This document shows, piece after piece, positions 1 to 4,772 of a stretch of 5,495 bases of DNA (position 1 is the first letter of the stretch; every line of letters starts with the position of its first letter). The notes under the pieces are model-generated. The model was given only the letters and a program-made list of their open reading frames with translations. It made no database searches and had not been told where the DNA came from. Position numbers and translations under genes: made by a program. Origin of the DNA: Oscillospiraceae bacterium (GTDB lineage Bacteria; Bacillota; Clostridia; Oscillospirales; Ruminococcaceae); the NCBI GenBank assembly GCA_029068025.1, contig JAIEDJ010000094.1:1-5495 (forward strand), read 5' to 3'.

Positions 1-34
1 ATGAGAGATCCTGGATAGTGGCGATTCTTTTCAT
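1..34 (-). CDS. pyridoxamine/pyridoxal kinase, N-terminal fragment (gene continues beyond the window's left edge)
   Basis: Only the first 11 codons are visible. Read on the minus strand from the ATG at 34-32 they give MKRIATIQDLS. This resembles the N-terminus of clostridial PdxY/PdxK-type pyridoxamine kinases of the ribokinase family, which typically begin M-[KR]-R-I-x-[TA]-I-x-D-[LI]-S and then continue into a glycine/cysteine-rich segment. These enzymes phosphorylate pyridoxal or pyridoxamine in the cytoplasm to salvage vitamin B6. An upstream GAGG (minus strand, 42-39) sits four bases before the ATG, a short but usable ribosome-site spacing. The gene diverges from the dehydrogenase at 386. 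A structured repeat starts only 18 bp upstream of the start codon, so its promoter lies inside or beyond that repeat. Identification from 11 residues is tentative; any other protein with a similar N-terminus cannot be excluded. Confidence 0.6.
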   Translation of the reverse strand, partial: MKRIATIQDLS

Positions 35-52
35 ATTTCCTCTTATCTAAAA

Positions 53-150
53 GAAATTTCAAAACCGTGCGGCGCTGCGCGCCGCACTAGCCAAGCACCA
101 CGGCTCCGCACCTTCGGTGTTGCGCCGCGGCGCTTGCTTTTTGAAATTTC
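53..150 (+). repeat. palindromic intergenic repeat, copy A (two hairpins between GAAATTTC ends)
   Basis: The element is bounded by GAAATTTCAAAA (53-64) and TTTTTGAAATTTC (138-150), which form a terminal inverted repeat; GAAATTTC is itself a palindrome. Inside lies a perfect 9-bp hairpin, GTGCGGCGC (67-75) with GCGCCGCAC (79-87) and a 3-base loop. The block CTAGCC (87-92) follows, then a larger imperfect hairpin (93-103 with 125-135, 9 of 11 positions paired) capped by CACC-TTC-GGTG (109-119). It matches the copy at 3491-3596 read on the other strand. It contains no open reading frame of note. It resembles REP/BIME-type or miniature-transposon repeats, but I cannot name the family. It occupies the space between the kinase start and the dehydrogenase leader. 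Confidence 0.85.
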
Positions 151-385
151 GCTGCCATATTGAAACGTTGTTCTTGGCGTGAGAGCTTTTGCTGTTGTTT
201 TATAATGCTATAAAAAAATTATTTTAACAATTTCAAAATTCCTATTAAATATTGTTTTTGGCATAAAATAACTTTTTTACATAATGCAATACAATATAAT
301 TATAAATCCGCAATGCTTTTTTGTCAAGGATAAATCGACATTTTCCGAGCAAAATATTTTAAAAATATTCTGCGGAGGAATTTTT
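151..385. other. AT-rich divergent intergenic region with the dehydrogenase leader
   Basis: No gene is visible. The region between the repeat and the dehydrogenase start is strongly AT-rich and must hold the promoters for the rightward gene and probably for the leftward kinase gene. Several TATAAT-like hexamers occur (201-206, 295-300), but none has a good -35 box at 16-18 bp. The ribosome site GGAGG (374-378) lies seven bases before the ATG at 386. An in-frame ATG at 284 exists but has no ribosome site, and the 34 residues it would add do not resemble the dehydrogenase family. Confidence 0.6.
258..285 (+). promoter_or_regulatory. candidate sigma-A promoter for the dehydrogenase gene
   Basis: TTGGCA (258-263) and CATAAT (280-285) are separated by 16 bp, which is the best -35/-10 pairing I can find upstream of the ATG at 386. 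The alternative TTTACA (276-281) with TATAAT (295-300) has only a 13-bp spacer. In a region this AT-rich, such matches arise easily by chance. Confidence 0.3.
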
Positions 386-1372
386 ATGGAAAAGATCGCT
401 TTTTTTGACGCAAAGCCTTATGACAAGGAGTGGTTCGACAGGATCAACAAAAACTTTGAAATACGTTACTTCGAGGGCAGGCTCCGTCCCGAGAACGCGC
501 GGCTTGCGGACGGCTGCAAAGCGGTGTGCGCTTTTGTGAACGATGTTATAAACGCAAAGACCATAGATATTCTCGCGGAGATGAAGGTCGAGGTCATCCT
601 TATGCGGTGCGCGGGTTACAACAATATCGCGCTGAGCGCCGCGAAGGACAAGATAAAAATACTGCGCGTGCCCGCGTATTCGCCGTATGCGGTGGCGGAA
701 CACGCAATGGGGCTTATCCTCGCGCTCAACCGCAGGATACCGAGGGCTTATATCCGCACACGCGACTTTAATTTCAGTCTGGTGGGACTTACGGGCTTCG
801 ATCTTCACGGAAAAACCGCCGGAGTCATCGGCACGGGACGTATAGGACAGGTATTCATTGACATCTGCAAGGGCTTCGGAATGGAGATACTTGCACATGA
901 TCCGCGCCCCGCTAAGATCGATGGCGTGGAGTTCGTCGAAAAGGAGGAGCTGTTCAAGCGTTCAGATATAATCTCGCTACACTGTCCGCTGACACGTGAA
1001 ACGCGCTATATCATCGACGAGGGGGCAATAGCGCTGATGAAGAAGAGTGCGCTTATCGTCAACACCTCGCGCGGCCAGCTTATCGATTCGGACGCGCTGC
1101 TTTCGGCGCTCAACGAAAAGCGCATAGGCGGCGCGGCACTGGACGTTTACGAGGAGGAGAGCGGGCTGTTCTTCGAGGACAACTCGGACAAGATCGTCAC
1201 AGACGAGGTGATATCACTGCTTGTTTCGCGTCCGAATGTTATAATCACGTCACATCAGGCGTTTCTGACCGAGGAAGCGCTGCGGGCGATCGCGGAGGTC
1301 ACCTTGCAGAATTTTGAAGATTTTTTGCAGGGCAGGGAGCTTGTGAACGAAGTGAAGGCAAATCAGAATTAA
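386..1372 (+). CDS. ldhA: D-lactate dehydrogenase, LdhA-type (D-2-hydroxyacid dehydrogenase)
   Basis: This 328-residue cytoplasmic enzyme belongs to the NAD-dependent D-2-hydroxyacid dehydrogenases, which reduce pyruvate to D-lactate and reoxidise NADH in fermentation. Its length is close to E. coli LdhA (329 residues), and stretches such as RCAGYNN, VPAYSPYAVAEH, FSLVGLTGF and SHQAFLTEEAL closely match that protein. The Rossmann motif GTGRIG is at residues 149-154. Asp172 at the end of the second strand indicates NAD rather than NADP. The catalytic triad is Arg229 (in NTSRG), Glu258 and His290; their spacing of 29 and 32 residues is that of D-lactate dehydrogenases. The start at 386 was chosen because GGAGG lies seven bases upstream and family homology begins there. 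It is probably transcribed alone, with a terminator-like hairpin directly after its stop. Activity on a related 2-keto acid is possible, but the LdhA-like C-terminal half makes lactate likely. Confidence 0.88.
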   Translation: MEKIAFFDAKPYDKEWFDRINKNFEIRYFEGRLRPENARLADGCKAVCAFVNDVINAKTIDILAEMKVEVILMRCAGYNNIALSAAKDKIKILRVPAYSPYAVAEHAMGLILALNRRIPRAYIRTRDFNFSLVGLTGFDLHGKTAGVIGTGRIGQVFIDICKGFGMEILAHDPRPAKIDGVEFVEKEELFKRSDIISLHCPLTRETRYIIDEGAIALMKKSALIVNTSRGQLIDSDALLSALNEKRIGGAALDVYEEESGLFFEDNSDKIVTDEVISLLVSRPNVIITSHQAFLTEEALRAIAEVTLQNFEDFLQGRELVNEVKANQN

Positions 1373-1414
1373 GGCGGACTTGCGCTTCGCGCGGGCTGCC
1401 GTAAAATTTTTATT
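1373..1414 (+). terminator. probable rho-independent terminator after the dehydrogenase gene
   Basis: Immediately after the stop codon, CTTGCGC (1379-1385) pairs with GCGCGGG (1389-1395) around a TTC loop, including two G-U pairs. An outer GGC (1373-1375) can pair with GCC (1398-1400) across a bulge. A T-rich run begins at 1407. The stem is imperfect and the T-tract is interrupted by A, so termination may be partial. Confidence 0.5.
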
Positions 1415-1420
1415 ATCCTC

Positions 1421-1449
1421 TTGACAATTAAGTTCATATATGCTATAAT
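1421..1449 (+). promoter_or_regulatory. consensus extended -10 sigma-A promoter of the polymerase-yolD unit
   Basis: TTGACA (1421-1426) and TATAAT (1444-1449) both match the vegetative consensus exactly and are separated by the optimal 17 bp. A TG at 1441-1442, one base before the -10 box, adds the extended -10 element. Transcription should start near 1456, giving a leader of about 25 bases with GGAGG (1470-1474) before the ATG at 1482. Such a strong promoter on a potentially mutagenic polymerase gene suggests that it is repressed. Confidence 0.85.
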
Positions 1450-1465
1450 ATATGCAAAGATGAAC
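1432..1465 (+). promoter_or_regulatory. operator-like repeats overlapping the polymerase promoter
   Basis: GTTCAT (1432-1437) and ATGAAC (1460-1465) form a perfect 6-bp inverted repeat around the -10 box. ATATATGC occurs twice as a direct repeat (1436-1443 and 1448-1455), 12 bp apart, flanking and overlapping the -10. This arrangement could bind a repressor at the promoter. The canonical Gram-positive LexA box (GAAC-N4-GTTC) is not present here, so the regulator cannot be named. Low-complexity AT sequence makes chance symmetry possible. Confidence 0.35.
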
Positions 1466-1481
1466 AAATGGAGGCGGGATC

Positions 1482-2978
1482 ATGAACGGAACTTATATCG
1501 CTATTGACCTTAAATCCTTCTATGCCTCCGTGGAGTGTGTCGACCGAGGTCTCGATCCGCTGAAAACCAATCTTGTCGTAGCGGACGAGGGGCGTTCCTC
1601 AAAGACTATCTGCCTTGCGGTAACGCCGTCGCTCAAGGCTTACGGGATACCGGGACGTCCCAGGCTGTTCGAGGTCGTGCAGCGTGTCGATGAGATAAAT
1701 CTCGAAAGAAAACGCCGTTCTCCGGGCGGTATGCTGGGCGTGAAGTCCTGCAACTCCGACGAGCTTTCCGCACACCCTTCCTATAAGCTGGACTATATCA
1801 CCGCGCCGCCGCGTATGTCAAGGTATATGGAAGTAAGCTCGCGGATATATCAAATATATCTTAAGTACGTCGCGCCCGAGGATATACACGCTTATTCGGT
1901 CGATGAGGTCTTTATTGACGCTACAAGCTATCTTAAGGCGTATAGGCTGTCCGCAAGGGAGTTCGCTATGCTGCTGGTGAACGACGTTTTTGTATCTACA
2001 GGTATCACCGCGACGGCGGGGATCGGGACTAATCTGTACCTCTGCAAGGTGGCTATGGATATAGTCGCAAAGCATATCCCCGCCGATAAAAACGGGGTTC
2101 GCATAGCAAAGCTCAACGAGATCAGCTACCGCAGAATGCTGTGGGATCATCGTCCGCTGACCGATTTCTGGAGAATAGGCGGCGGTTACTCGAAAAAGCT
2201 GGCTCAATACGGAATGTTCACTATGGGCGACGTTGTGCGGTGCTCTATTGACAACGAGCGGCTGTTATACGACCTGTTCGGGGTGAACGCGGAGCTGCTT
2301 ATCGATCACGCGTGGGGATATGAGCCGTGCACCATAGCGGATATAAAGTCATACGTTCCCGAAAATCACAGTCTGAGCACTGGACAAGTGCTTTCCGAGC
2401 CGTACAGCTTTGAAAAGGGAAGACTGATCGTCCGAGAAATGGCGGATATGCTGGCTCTGGATCTTGTGGACAAGGGGCTTGTTTCGGATCAGATCGTACT
2501 TACGGTGGGATATGATGTTGAAAATCTGATGAACGCGGAAAAACGCGCGGAATACAGCGGAAAAATAACGGTCGATCACTTTGGAAGGCTGCTGCCGAAG
2601 CACGCTCACGGATCGATCGATCTCGGGCGCAGAACGTCGTCCGCGCGGATGATCGTCAAGGCAGTGACGGAGCTGTATGACCGCATAGTAAACGAGCGCT
2701 TCACGGTTCGGAGAATGTACGTTGTGGCGAATCACGTTGTTCATGTATGCGGCGATGAGCAGGCACTGCAGGCGCAGCCGGTGCAGCTTGATCTGTTCAC
2801 CGACTATGAGGGTATCGAGCGCGAGGAACGCAGTCTTGAGCGTGAAACGCAAATGCAGAAGGCGCTGCTTAAGATCAAAAGCCGGTATGGCAAAAACGCC
2901 ATTCTGAAGGGTATGAATTTTGAGGAAGGCGCTACCGCCATAAGCCGAAACGGTCAGGTGGGAGGGCACAGGGCCTGA
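1482..2978 (+). CDS. Y-family translesion DNA polymerase (UmuC/ImpB-like)
   Basis: This 498-residue polymerase copies damaged DNA with low fidelity. The palm motif DLKSFYASVE starts at catalytic Asp9, with Tyr14 at the steric-gate position that excludes ribonucleotides. The second catalytic acidic pair is Asp141-Glu142 in YSVDEVFID. A helix-hairpin-helix-like thumb segment (FWRIGGG, about residue 228 on) precedes the little-finger domain (about 300-420). QLDLF at 435-439 is a beta-clamp binding motif of the consensus form. The charged C-terminus ends in YGKNAILKGMN...GATAISRNGQVGGH, a tail shared by UmuC-like polymerases of Firmicutes. A segment at about residues 70-125 is longer than in DinB, as is usual for this subgroup. 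The ATG at 1482 has GGAGG seven bases upstream. It is followed after 26 bp by the yolD-like gene, a common partner. UmuC-like is favoured over DinB; the exact lesion specificity cannot be read from sequence. Confidence 0.93.
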   Translation: MNGTYIAIDLKSFYASVECVDRGLDPLKTNLVVADEGRSSKTICLAVTPSLKAYGIPGRPRLFEVVQRVDEINLERKRRSPGGMLGVKSCNSDELSAHPSYKLDYITAPPRMSRYMEVSSRIYQIYLKYVAPEDIHAYSVDEVFIDATSYLKAYRLSAREFAMLLVNDVFVSTGITATAGIGTNLYLCKVAMDIVAKHIPADKNGVRIAKLNEISYRRMLWDHRPLTDFWRIGGGYSKKLAQYGMFTMGDVVRCSIDNERLLYDLFGVNAELLIDHAWGYEPCTIADIKSYVPENHSLSTGQVLSEPYSFEKGRLIVREMADMLALDLVDKGLVSDQIVLTVGYDVENLMNAEKRAEYSGKITVDHFGRLLPKHAHGSIDLGRRTSSARMIVKAVTELYDRIVNERFTVRRMYVVANHVVHVCGDEQALQAQPVQLDLFTDYEGIEREERSLERETQMQKALLKIKSRYGKNAILKGMNFEEGATAISRNGQVGGHRA

Positions 2979-3004
2979 TCCGGAAACTGTATCGGGGTGA
3001 TCGT

Positions 3005-3397
3005 ATGGAACGGGAGCTTATAAATTATCCGTATAAGGGTTCTCAAAGACCGGGGAAAATGACGCTGTACGCTCGGGCGGCGCAGTTTTCGCCGTTCGCG
3101 GCGCTTACGGGATATGACGATCTGCTCGCGGAGTCCTCAAGGCTCACAGAGGAGCGCCGAGAAATATCAGAGGACAGGGCGGAGCATATCCACGAACATC
3201 TGTGTATGATCGCGGAGAGCTATCCGCAAAGGATCGGGGCGAGGATCACGTATTTCGTTCCGGATAAGAACAAGCGCGGCGGGGCTTACGAAACTGCCGA
3301 AGGACTTGTCCGTCAAATAGACGAAGGTGAGATGGCGGTCATTTTCGACGACGGACGCGCCGTGCCGATAGAGGATATTTTCGATATCGAGCTTTAA
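3005..3397 (+). CDS. YolD-like family protein
   Basis: This small 130-residue, mostly charged cytoplasmic protein has no signal peptide or membrane segment. The segment from Met19, MTLYARAAQFSPFAALTGYD, is the hallmark of YolD-like proteins, which in Firmicutes are typically encoded beside UmuC/UvrX-type polymerases. A helical, Glu/Arg-rich stretch (about 42-75) follows, then a beta-rich C-terminal half ending in a DDGRAVPIEDIFDIEL-type strand. The family has been proposed to act as a partner of Y-family polymerases in place of UmuD, but its biochemical role is not settled. GGGGTGA (2994-3000) lies four bases before the ATG. The 26-bp gap to the polymerase and the lack of a promoter between them point to one transcript driven from 1421-1449. 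No convincing terminator follows; the hairpins of the repeat at 3491-3596 might serve. Confidence 0.85.
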   Translation: MERELINYPYKGSQRPGKMTLYARAAQFSPFAALTGYDDLLAESSRLTEERREISEDRAEHIHEHLCMIAESYPQRIGARITYFVPDKNKRGGAYETAEGLVRQIDEGEMAVIFDDGRAVPIEDIFDIEL

Positions 3398-3490
3398 ACA
3401 AGTTTCCCAAAAAGATATTTTAGCCAAGAACTGCGTGCCAAATTTGAGCACAAGCTCCAAAGCCAAGATCAACAATTTAAACGCGCAGGA

Positions 3491-3596
3491 GAAATTTCAA
3501 AAAGCGGTTCCACGCGGCGGAGCGGAGCGCCAAAGGCGCGTAGCGCAGCCGTGGGGGATCGGCTAGGCGGGCTTTGCCCGCCGGTTTTGAAATTTC
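3491..3596 (-). repeat. palindromic intergenic repeat, copy B (inverted relative to copy A)
   Basis: Read on the minus strand this copy has the same architecture as 53-150. It begins with the shared 20-base block TAAAAGAAATTTCAAAACCG (3601-3582, matching 48-67), followed by a hairpin of GGCGGGC and GCCCGCC (3566-3572 with 3576-3582). Then come CTAGCC (3566-3561), CCACGGCT (3554-3547), a second large hairpin (CCACGCGGC 3510-3518 against GCCGTGG 3548-3554, with apical GCGCC-AAA-GGCGC at 3527-3539) and the terminal block GCTTTTTGAAATTTC (3505-3491). The stems differ from copy A in sequence but remain complementary. It sits about 90 bp after the yolD-like stop codon and may also act as a transcript 3' structure. 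Confidence 0.85.
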
Positions 3597-3672
3597 TTTT
3601 AAATAAACAGCCCCTCGTCAACATTGTAAAACCGGTCAAGATCAACTTTTCAAGGGTTAATCTATAAGCTGA

Positions 3673-3688
3673 CTTGTTTTAAAACAAG
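3673..3688. promoter_or_regulatory. perfect 16-bp palindrome, possible operator
   Basis: CTTGTTTTAAAACAAG is fully self-complementary with no spacer. It stands alone in AT-rich intergenic DNA about 190 bp upstream of the spore-protein start. A dimeric DNA-binding protein could recognise it. No T-tract follows, so it is not a terminator. No function can be assigned from sequence. Confidence 0.35.
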
Positions 3689-3881
3689 ATTTGACTGTTA
3701 AACAAACATTTCCCTTTAATATTTCTCGGGCTTGTGAAAATAATAATAGCGCAAAGGGAAAAACGAAATTCGTTCGTTTGGCGGTATGATCGTTTTAAAA
3801 ATGATCGAAGTTTTTGAATGTAAGTTAAATACCGCGAATAAGACCTTTGCCATTAAATTTGTTATCAAGGAGAAAACTATC

Positions 3882-4121
3882 ATGGCTAACAAACAGTCTA
3901 AGGCTAATCTTAACAACATCAAGATGCAGGCTGCCAACGAGGTTGGCGTAACCCTGAACAACGGCTATAACGGCGATCTCACCGCAAGACAGGCAGGTTC
4001 TATCGGCGGTATGATGGTCAAGAAGATGCGTCCAAAACTCACATTAAAGTTCTGGCGACGAAACATGAGAATACTTAATCATGGATTTGAAATTACGTAT
4101 TATATTGCAACATTATTTTGA
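3882..4121 (+). CDS. alpha/beta-type small acid-soluble spore protein with an atypical, probably replaced C-terminus
   Basis: Alpha/beta-type SASPs coat and protect DNA in dormant spores and are degraded at germination by the protease GPR. Residues 1-49 fit the family: a short Asn/Lys-rich N-terminus, the first helix (NNIKMQAANEVGVTL, about 11-25), GYNGDL, and the second-helix signature TARQAGSIGG at 34-43 followed by MMVKKM. Normal members then continue with a helix of roughly I-E-x-A/Y-E-x-x-L. Here residues 50-79 (RPKLTLKFWRRN onward) are unrelated, hydrophobic near the end, and use codons such as CGA, CCA and TTA that look unlike the genes to the left. The GPR cleavage site normally has Glu before the scissile bond; the equivalent here is Gln16-Ala17. 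AAGGAGA (3867-3873) lies eight bases before the ATG at 3882. The in-frame ATG at 3786 lacks a ribosome site and family similarity. The gene may be interrupted at about 4029. Confidence 0.8.
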   Translation: MANKQSKANLNNIKMQAANEVGVTLNNGYNGDLTARQAGSIGGMMVKKMRPKLTLKFWRRNMRILNHGFEITYYIATLF

Positions 4122-4130
4122 GAATCGTAA
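4029..4130. other. candidate junction where host spore-gene sequence gives way to foreign AT-rich DNA
   Basis: SASP homology stops sharply after the ATG codon for Met49 (4026-4028). Neither alternative frame downstream restores an SASP-like helix: one reads VQNSH then stop, the other SKTHIKVLATKHENT then stop. A simple frameshift is therefore not the cause. From here rightward the DNA is more AT-rich, and the genes lie on the opposite strand and include a phage-type lysin. This fits the edge of an integrated element. No duplicated core or integrase is visible within the window. Confidence 0.45.
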
Positions 4131-4163
4131 AAAAATAGGGGATGTGGAAAACTCCACATCCCC
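4131..4163 (-). terminator. strong rho-independent terminator, mainly for the leftward regulator gene
   Basis: GGGGATGTGGA (4138-4148) and TCCACATCCCC (4153-4163) form a perfect 11-bp stem with a 4-base loop. On the minus strand the stem is followed within two bases by a run of seven T (complement of the A-run in 4127-4135), a classic terminator for the gene at 4277-4501. On the plus strand only an interrupted T-rich stretch follows (4164 on), so rightward termination of the spore-protein transcript is possible but weaker. Confidence 0.85.
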
Positions 4164-4276
4164 TTAATATTTATGTTAAGATAACTTATACAATTAAGAT
4201 CAAACGTATCACTTTGTTGTCTTCTACACAAAATGCAAATAAGCTACCGAGGAGAACTTGCATGGAGTCTCCTATA

Positions 4277-4501
4277 TCACTGATTGAACTTTTTCATTAT
4301 ATCATCAATATCTAACTGTAAAGCCAAACATATTTTAAGCCAGATCTTCCATGTTACGGAATGTTTGCCGCATTCAACACTGCGAAGGTAGGTAGTGGAA
4401 ATACCTACAAGCTCTGCCAGTCGTTCTTGAGTTATCCTCTTCTCTTTTCGCTTGCTGCGGATCAGTTTTCCAAAGTATTTTTCGGGCTCTTTAGAGTTCA
4501 T
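4277..4501 (-). CDS. small XRE/Cro-C1-type helix-turn-helix transcriptional regulator
   Basis: This 74-residue protein consists almost entirely of one HTH_3 (Cro/CI, SinR-like) DNA-binding domain. A basic first helix (FGKLIRSKRKEKR, 10-22) leads to TQERLAELVG (24-33) as the first half of the motif and to the recognition helix STTYLRSVECG (35-45). The closing helices run WLKICLALQLDIDDIMKK (54-71). There is no partner or sensor domain, so it is likely a simple dimeric repressor or control protein. GGGAG (minus strand, 4515-4511) lies nine bases before the ATG. A promoter is proposed at 4665-4636, giving a leader of about 130 bases that contains an inverted repeat, and a strong terminator follows the gene. 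Its place next to a lysin gene fits a prophage or mobile-element regulator, though free-standing copies are also common. Its target is unknown; inverted repeats in its own leader are candidates. Confidence 0.88.
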   Translation of the reverse strand: MNSKEPEKYFGKLIRSKRKEKRITQERLAELVGISTTYLRSVECGKHSVTWKIWLKICLALQLDIDDIMKKFNQ

Positions 4502-4599
4502 TACTTATATCTCCCATTGACATTTTCAGTTTGTAAATATGAATATAGTAAAAAAATACTTGTATAACTATAATGAGGAGCAAAATAACTTGCCCCCAT
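4501..4599 (-). CDS. possible 32-residue leader peptide overlapping the regulator start
   Basis: An ORF from the ATG at 4599 reads MGASYFAPHYSY and continues through aromatic and hydrophobic residues to end in NVNGRYK. Its TAA overlaps the regulator ATG by one base (TAATG at 4503-4499), an arrangement often linked to translational coupling. Against it, no Shine-Dalgarno sequence precedes the ATG, the start sits in the loop of a hairpin, and it resembles no family I know. The overlap could easily be accidental. Confidence 0.15.
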   Translation of the reverse strand: MGASYFAPHYSYTSIFLLYSYLQTENVNGRYK

Positions 4600-4609
4600 T
4601 TAGTTATTT
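4583..4609 (-). promoter_or_regulatory. inverted repeat in the regulator's leader
   Basis: AAATAACT (4583-4590) and AGTTATTT (4602-4609) are perfect 8-bp complements separated by 11 bases. In the leftward transcript the loop carries GGGGG. It lies about 27 bp downstream of the -10 box, where either an autoregulatory operator or an RNA hairpin would make sense. AT-rich arms lower its weight. Confidence 0.4.
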
Positions 4610-4635
4610 AAGAACATATACACTTTTTCCTTTAA

Positions 4636-4665
4636 ATTATACTATTATCTTGTTAATAAATTCAA
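4636..4665 (-). promoter_or_regulatory. probable sigma-A promoter for the regulator gene
   Basis: On the minus strand TTGAAT (4665-4660) and TATAAT (4641-4636) are separated by 18 bp, with a perfect -10 and four of six -35 bases. It points at the regulator gene with a leader of about 130 bases. It is the best-scoring pair by eye in the 270-bp gene-free stretch between the regulator and the lysin terminator. Confidence 0.6.
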
Positions 4666-4772
4666 GTACCTTTTCCTGAGATGTCGAAATCTTGCGCAAC
4701 GTGTAATAAGTTTGTATGAATTCACAAAATGTTAATGTTGTTTTTGGATAATTTTACATCTATATTGTTCAA

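Larger units (their letters stand above)
3398..3881. other. 484-bp gene-free region upstream of the spore-protein gene
   Basis: No credible coding sequence is present on either strand. The region contains palindromic repeat copy B (3491-3596), a 16-bp perfect palindrome (3673-3688), a small inverted repeat AACGAA/TTCGTT (3762-3774), and the leader and AAGGAGA ribosome site (3867-3873) of the gene at 3882. I looked for a forespore sigma-G promoter (GNATR, 17-18 bp, CATNNTA) expected for a spore-protein gene. The only exact CATNNTA (3622-3628) lacks a -35 partner and lies about 250 bp upstream of the gene. No sigma-A pair with proper spacing was found either. Confidence 0.6.

Noticed and set aside
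284..385. Upstream in-frame start adding 34 residues to the dehydrogenase
   Set aside because: There is no ribosome site before 284, the extra residues do not fit the family, and the ATG at 386 has GGAGG at ideal spacing.
359..898. 179-codon minus-strand ORF opposite the dehydrogenase gene
   Set aside because: It lies entirely opposite a well-identified gene, has no recognisable domain, and is explained by the codon pattern of the sense strand.
2349..2969. 206-codon minus-strand ORF opposite the polymerase gene
   Set aside because: It is antisense to the conserved little-finger and C-terminal regions of the polymerase, with no family similarity.
3441..3462. Hairpin TTTGAGC...GCTCCAAA after the yolD-like gene as a terminator
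   Set aside because: The stem is short with a bulge and no T-tract follows on the plus strand.
3464..3646. CAAGATCAAC as a direct repeat on both sides of repeat copy B (3464-3473 and 3637-3646)
   Set aside because: It was considered as a target-site duplication, but the copies are 17 and 40 bp away from the element ends rather than abutting them, and 10-base matches are common by chance in a window this size.
3786..3881. Upstream in-frame start for the spore protein
   Set aside because: It has no ribosome site and the extension is unlike SASP N-termini; the ATG at 3882 has AAGGAGA eight bases upstream.
3600..3881. Sigma-G promoter for the spore-protein gene
   Set aside because: CATTGTA at 3622-3628 fits the -10 pattern but has no GNATR-like -35 at 17-18 bp and is too far from the gene; no other candidate fits both boxes.
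4262..4315. 17-codon plus-strand ORF (MESPISLIELF...) with a GAGGAG site upstream
   Set aside because: It is mostly antisense to the 3' end of the regulator gene, no plus-strand promoter is apparent, and such a short ORF is expected by chance despite the good ribosome site.
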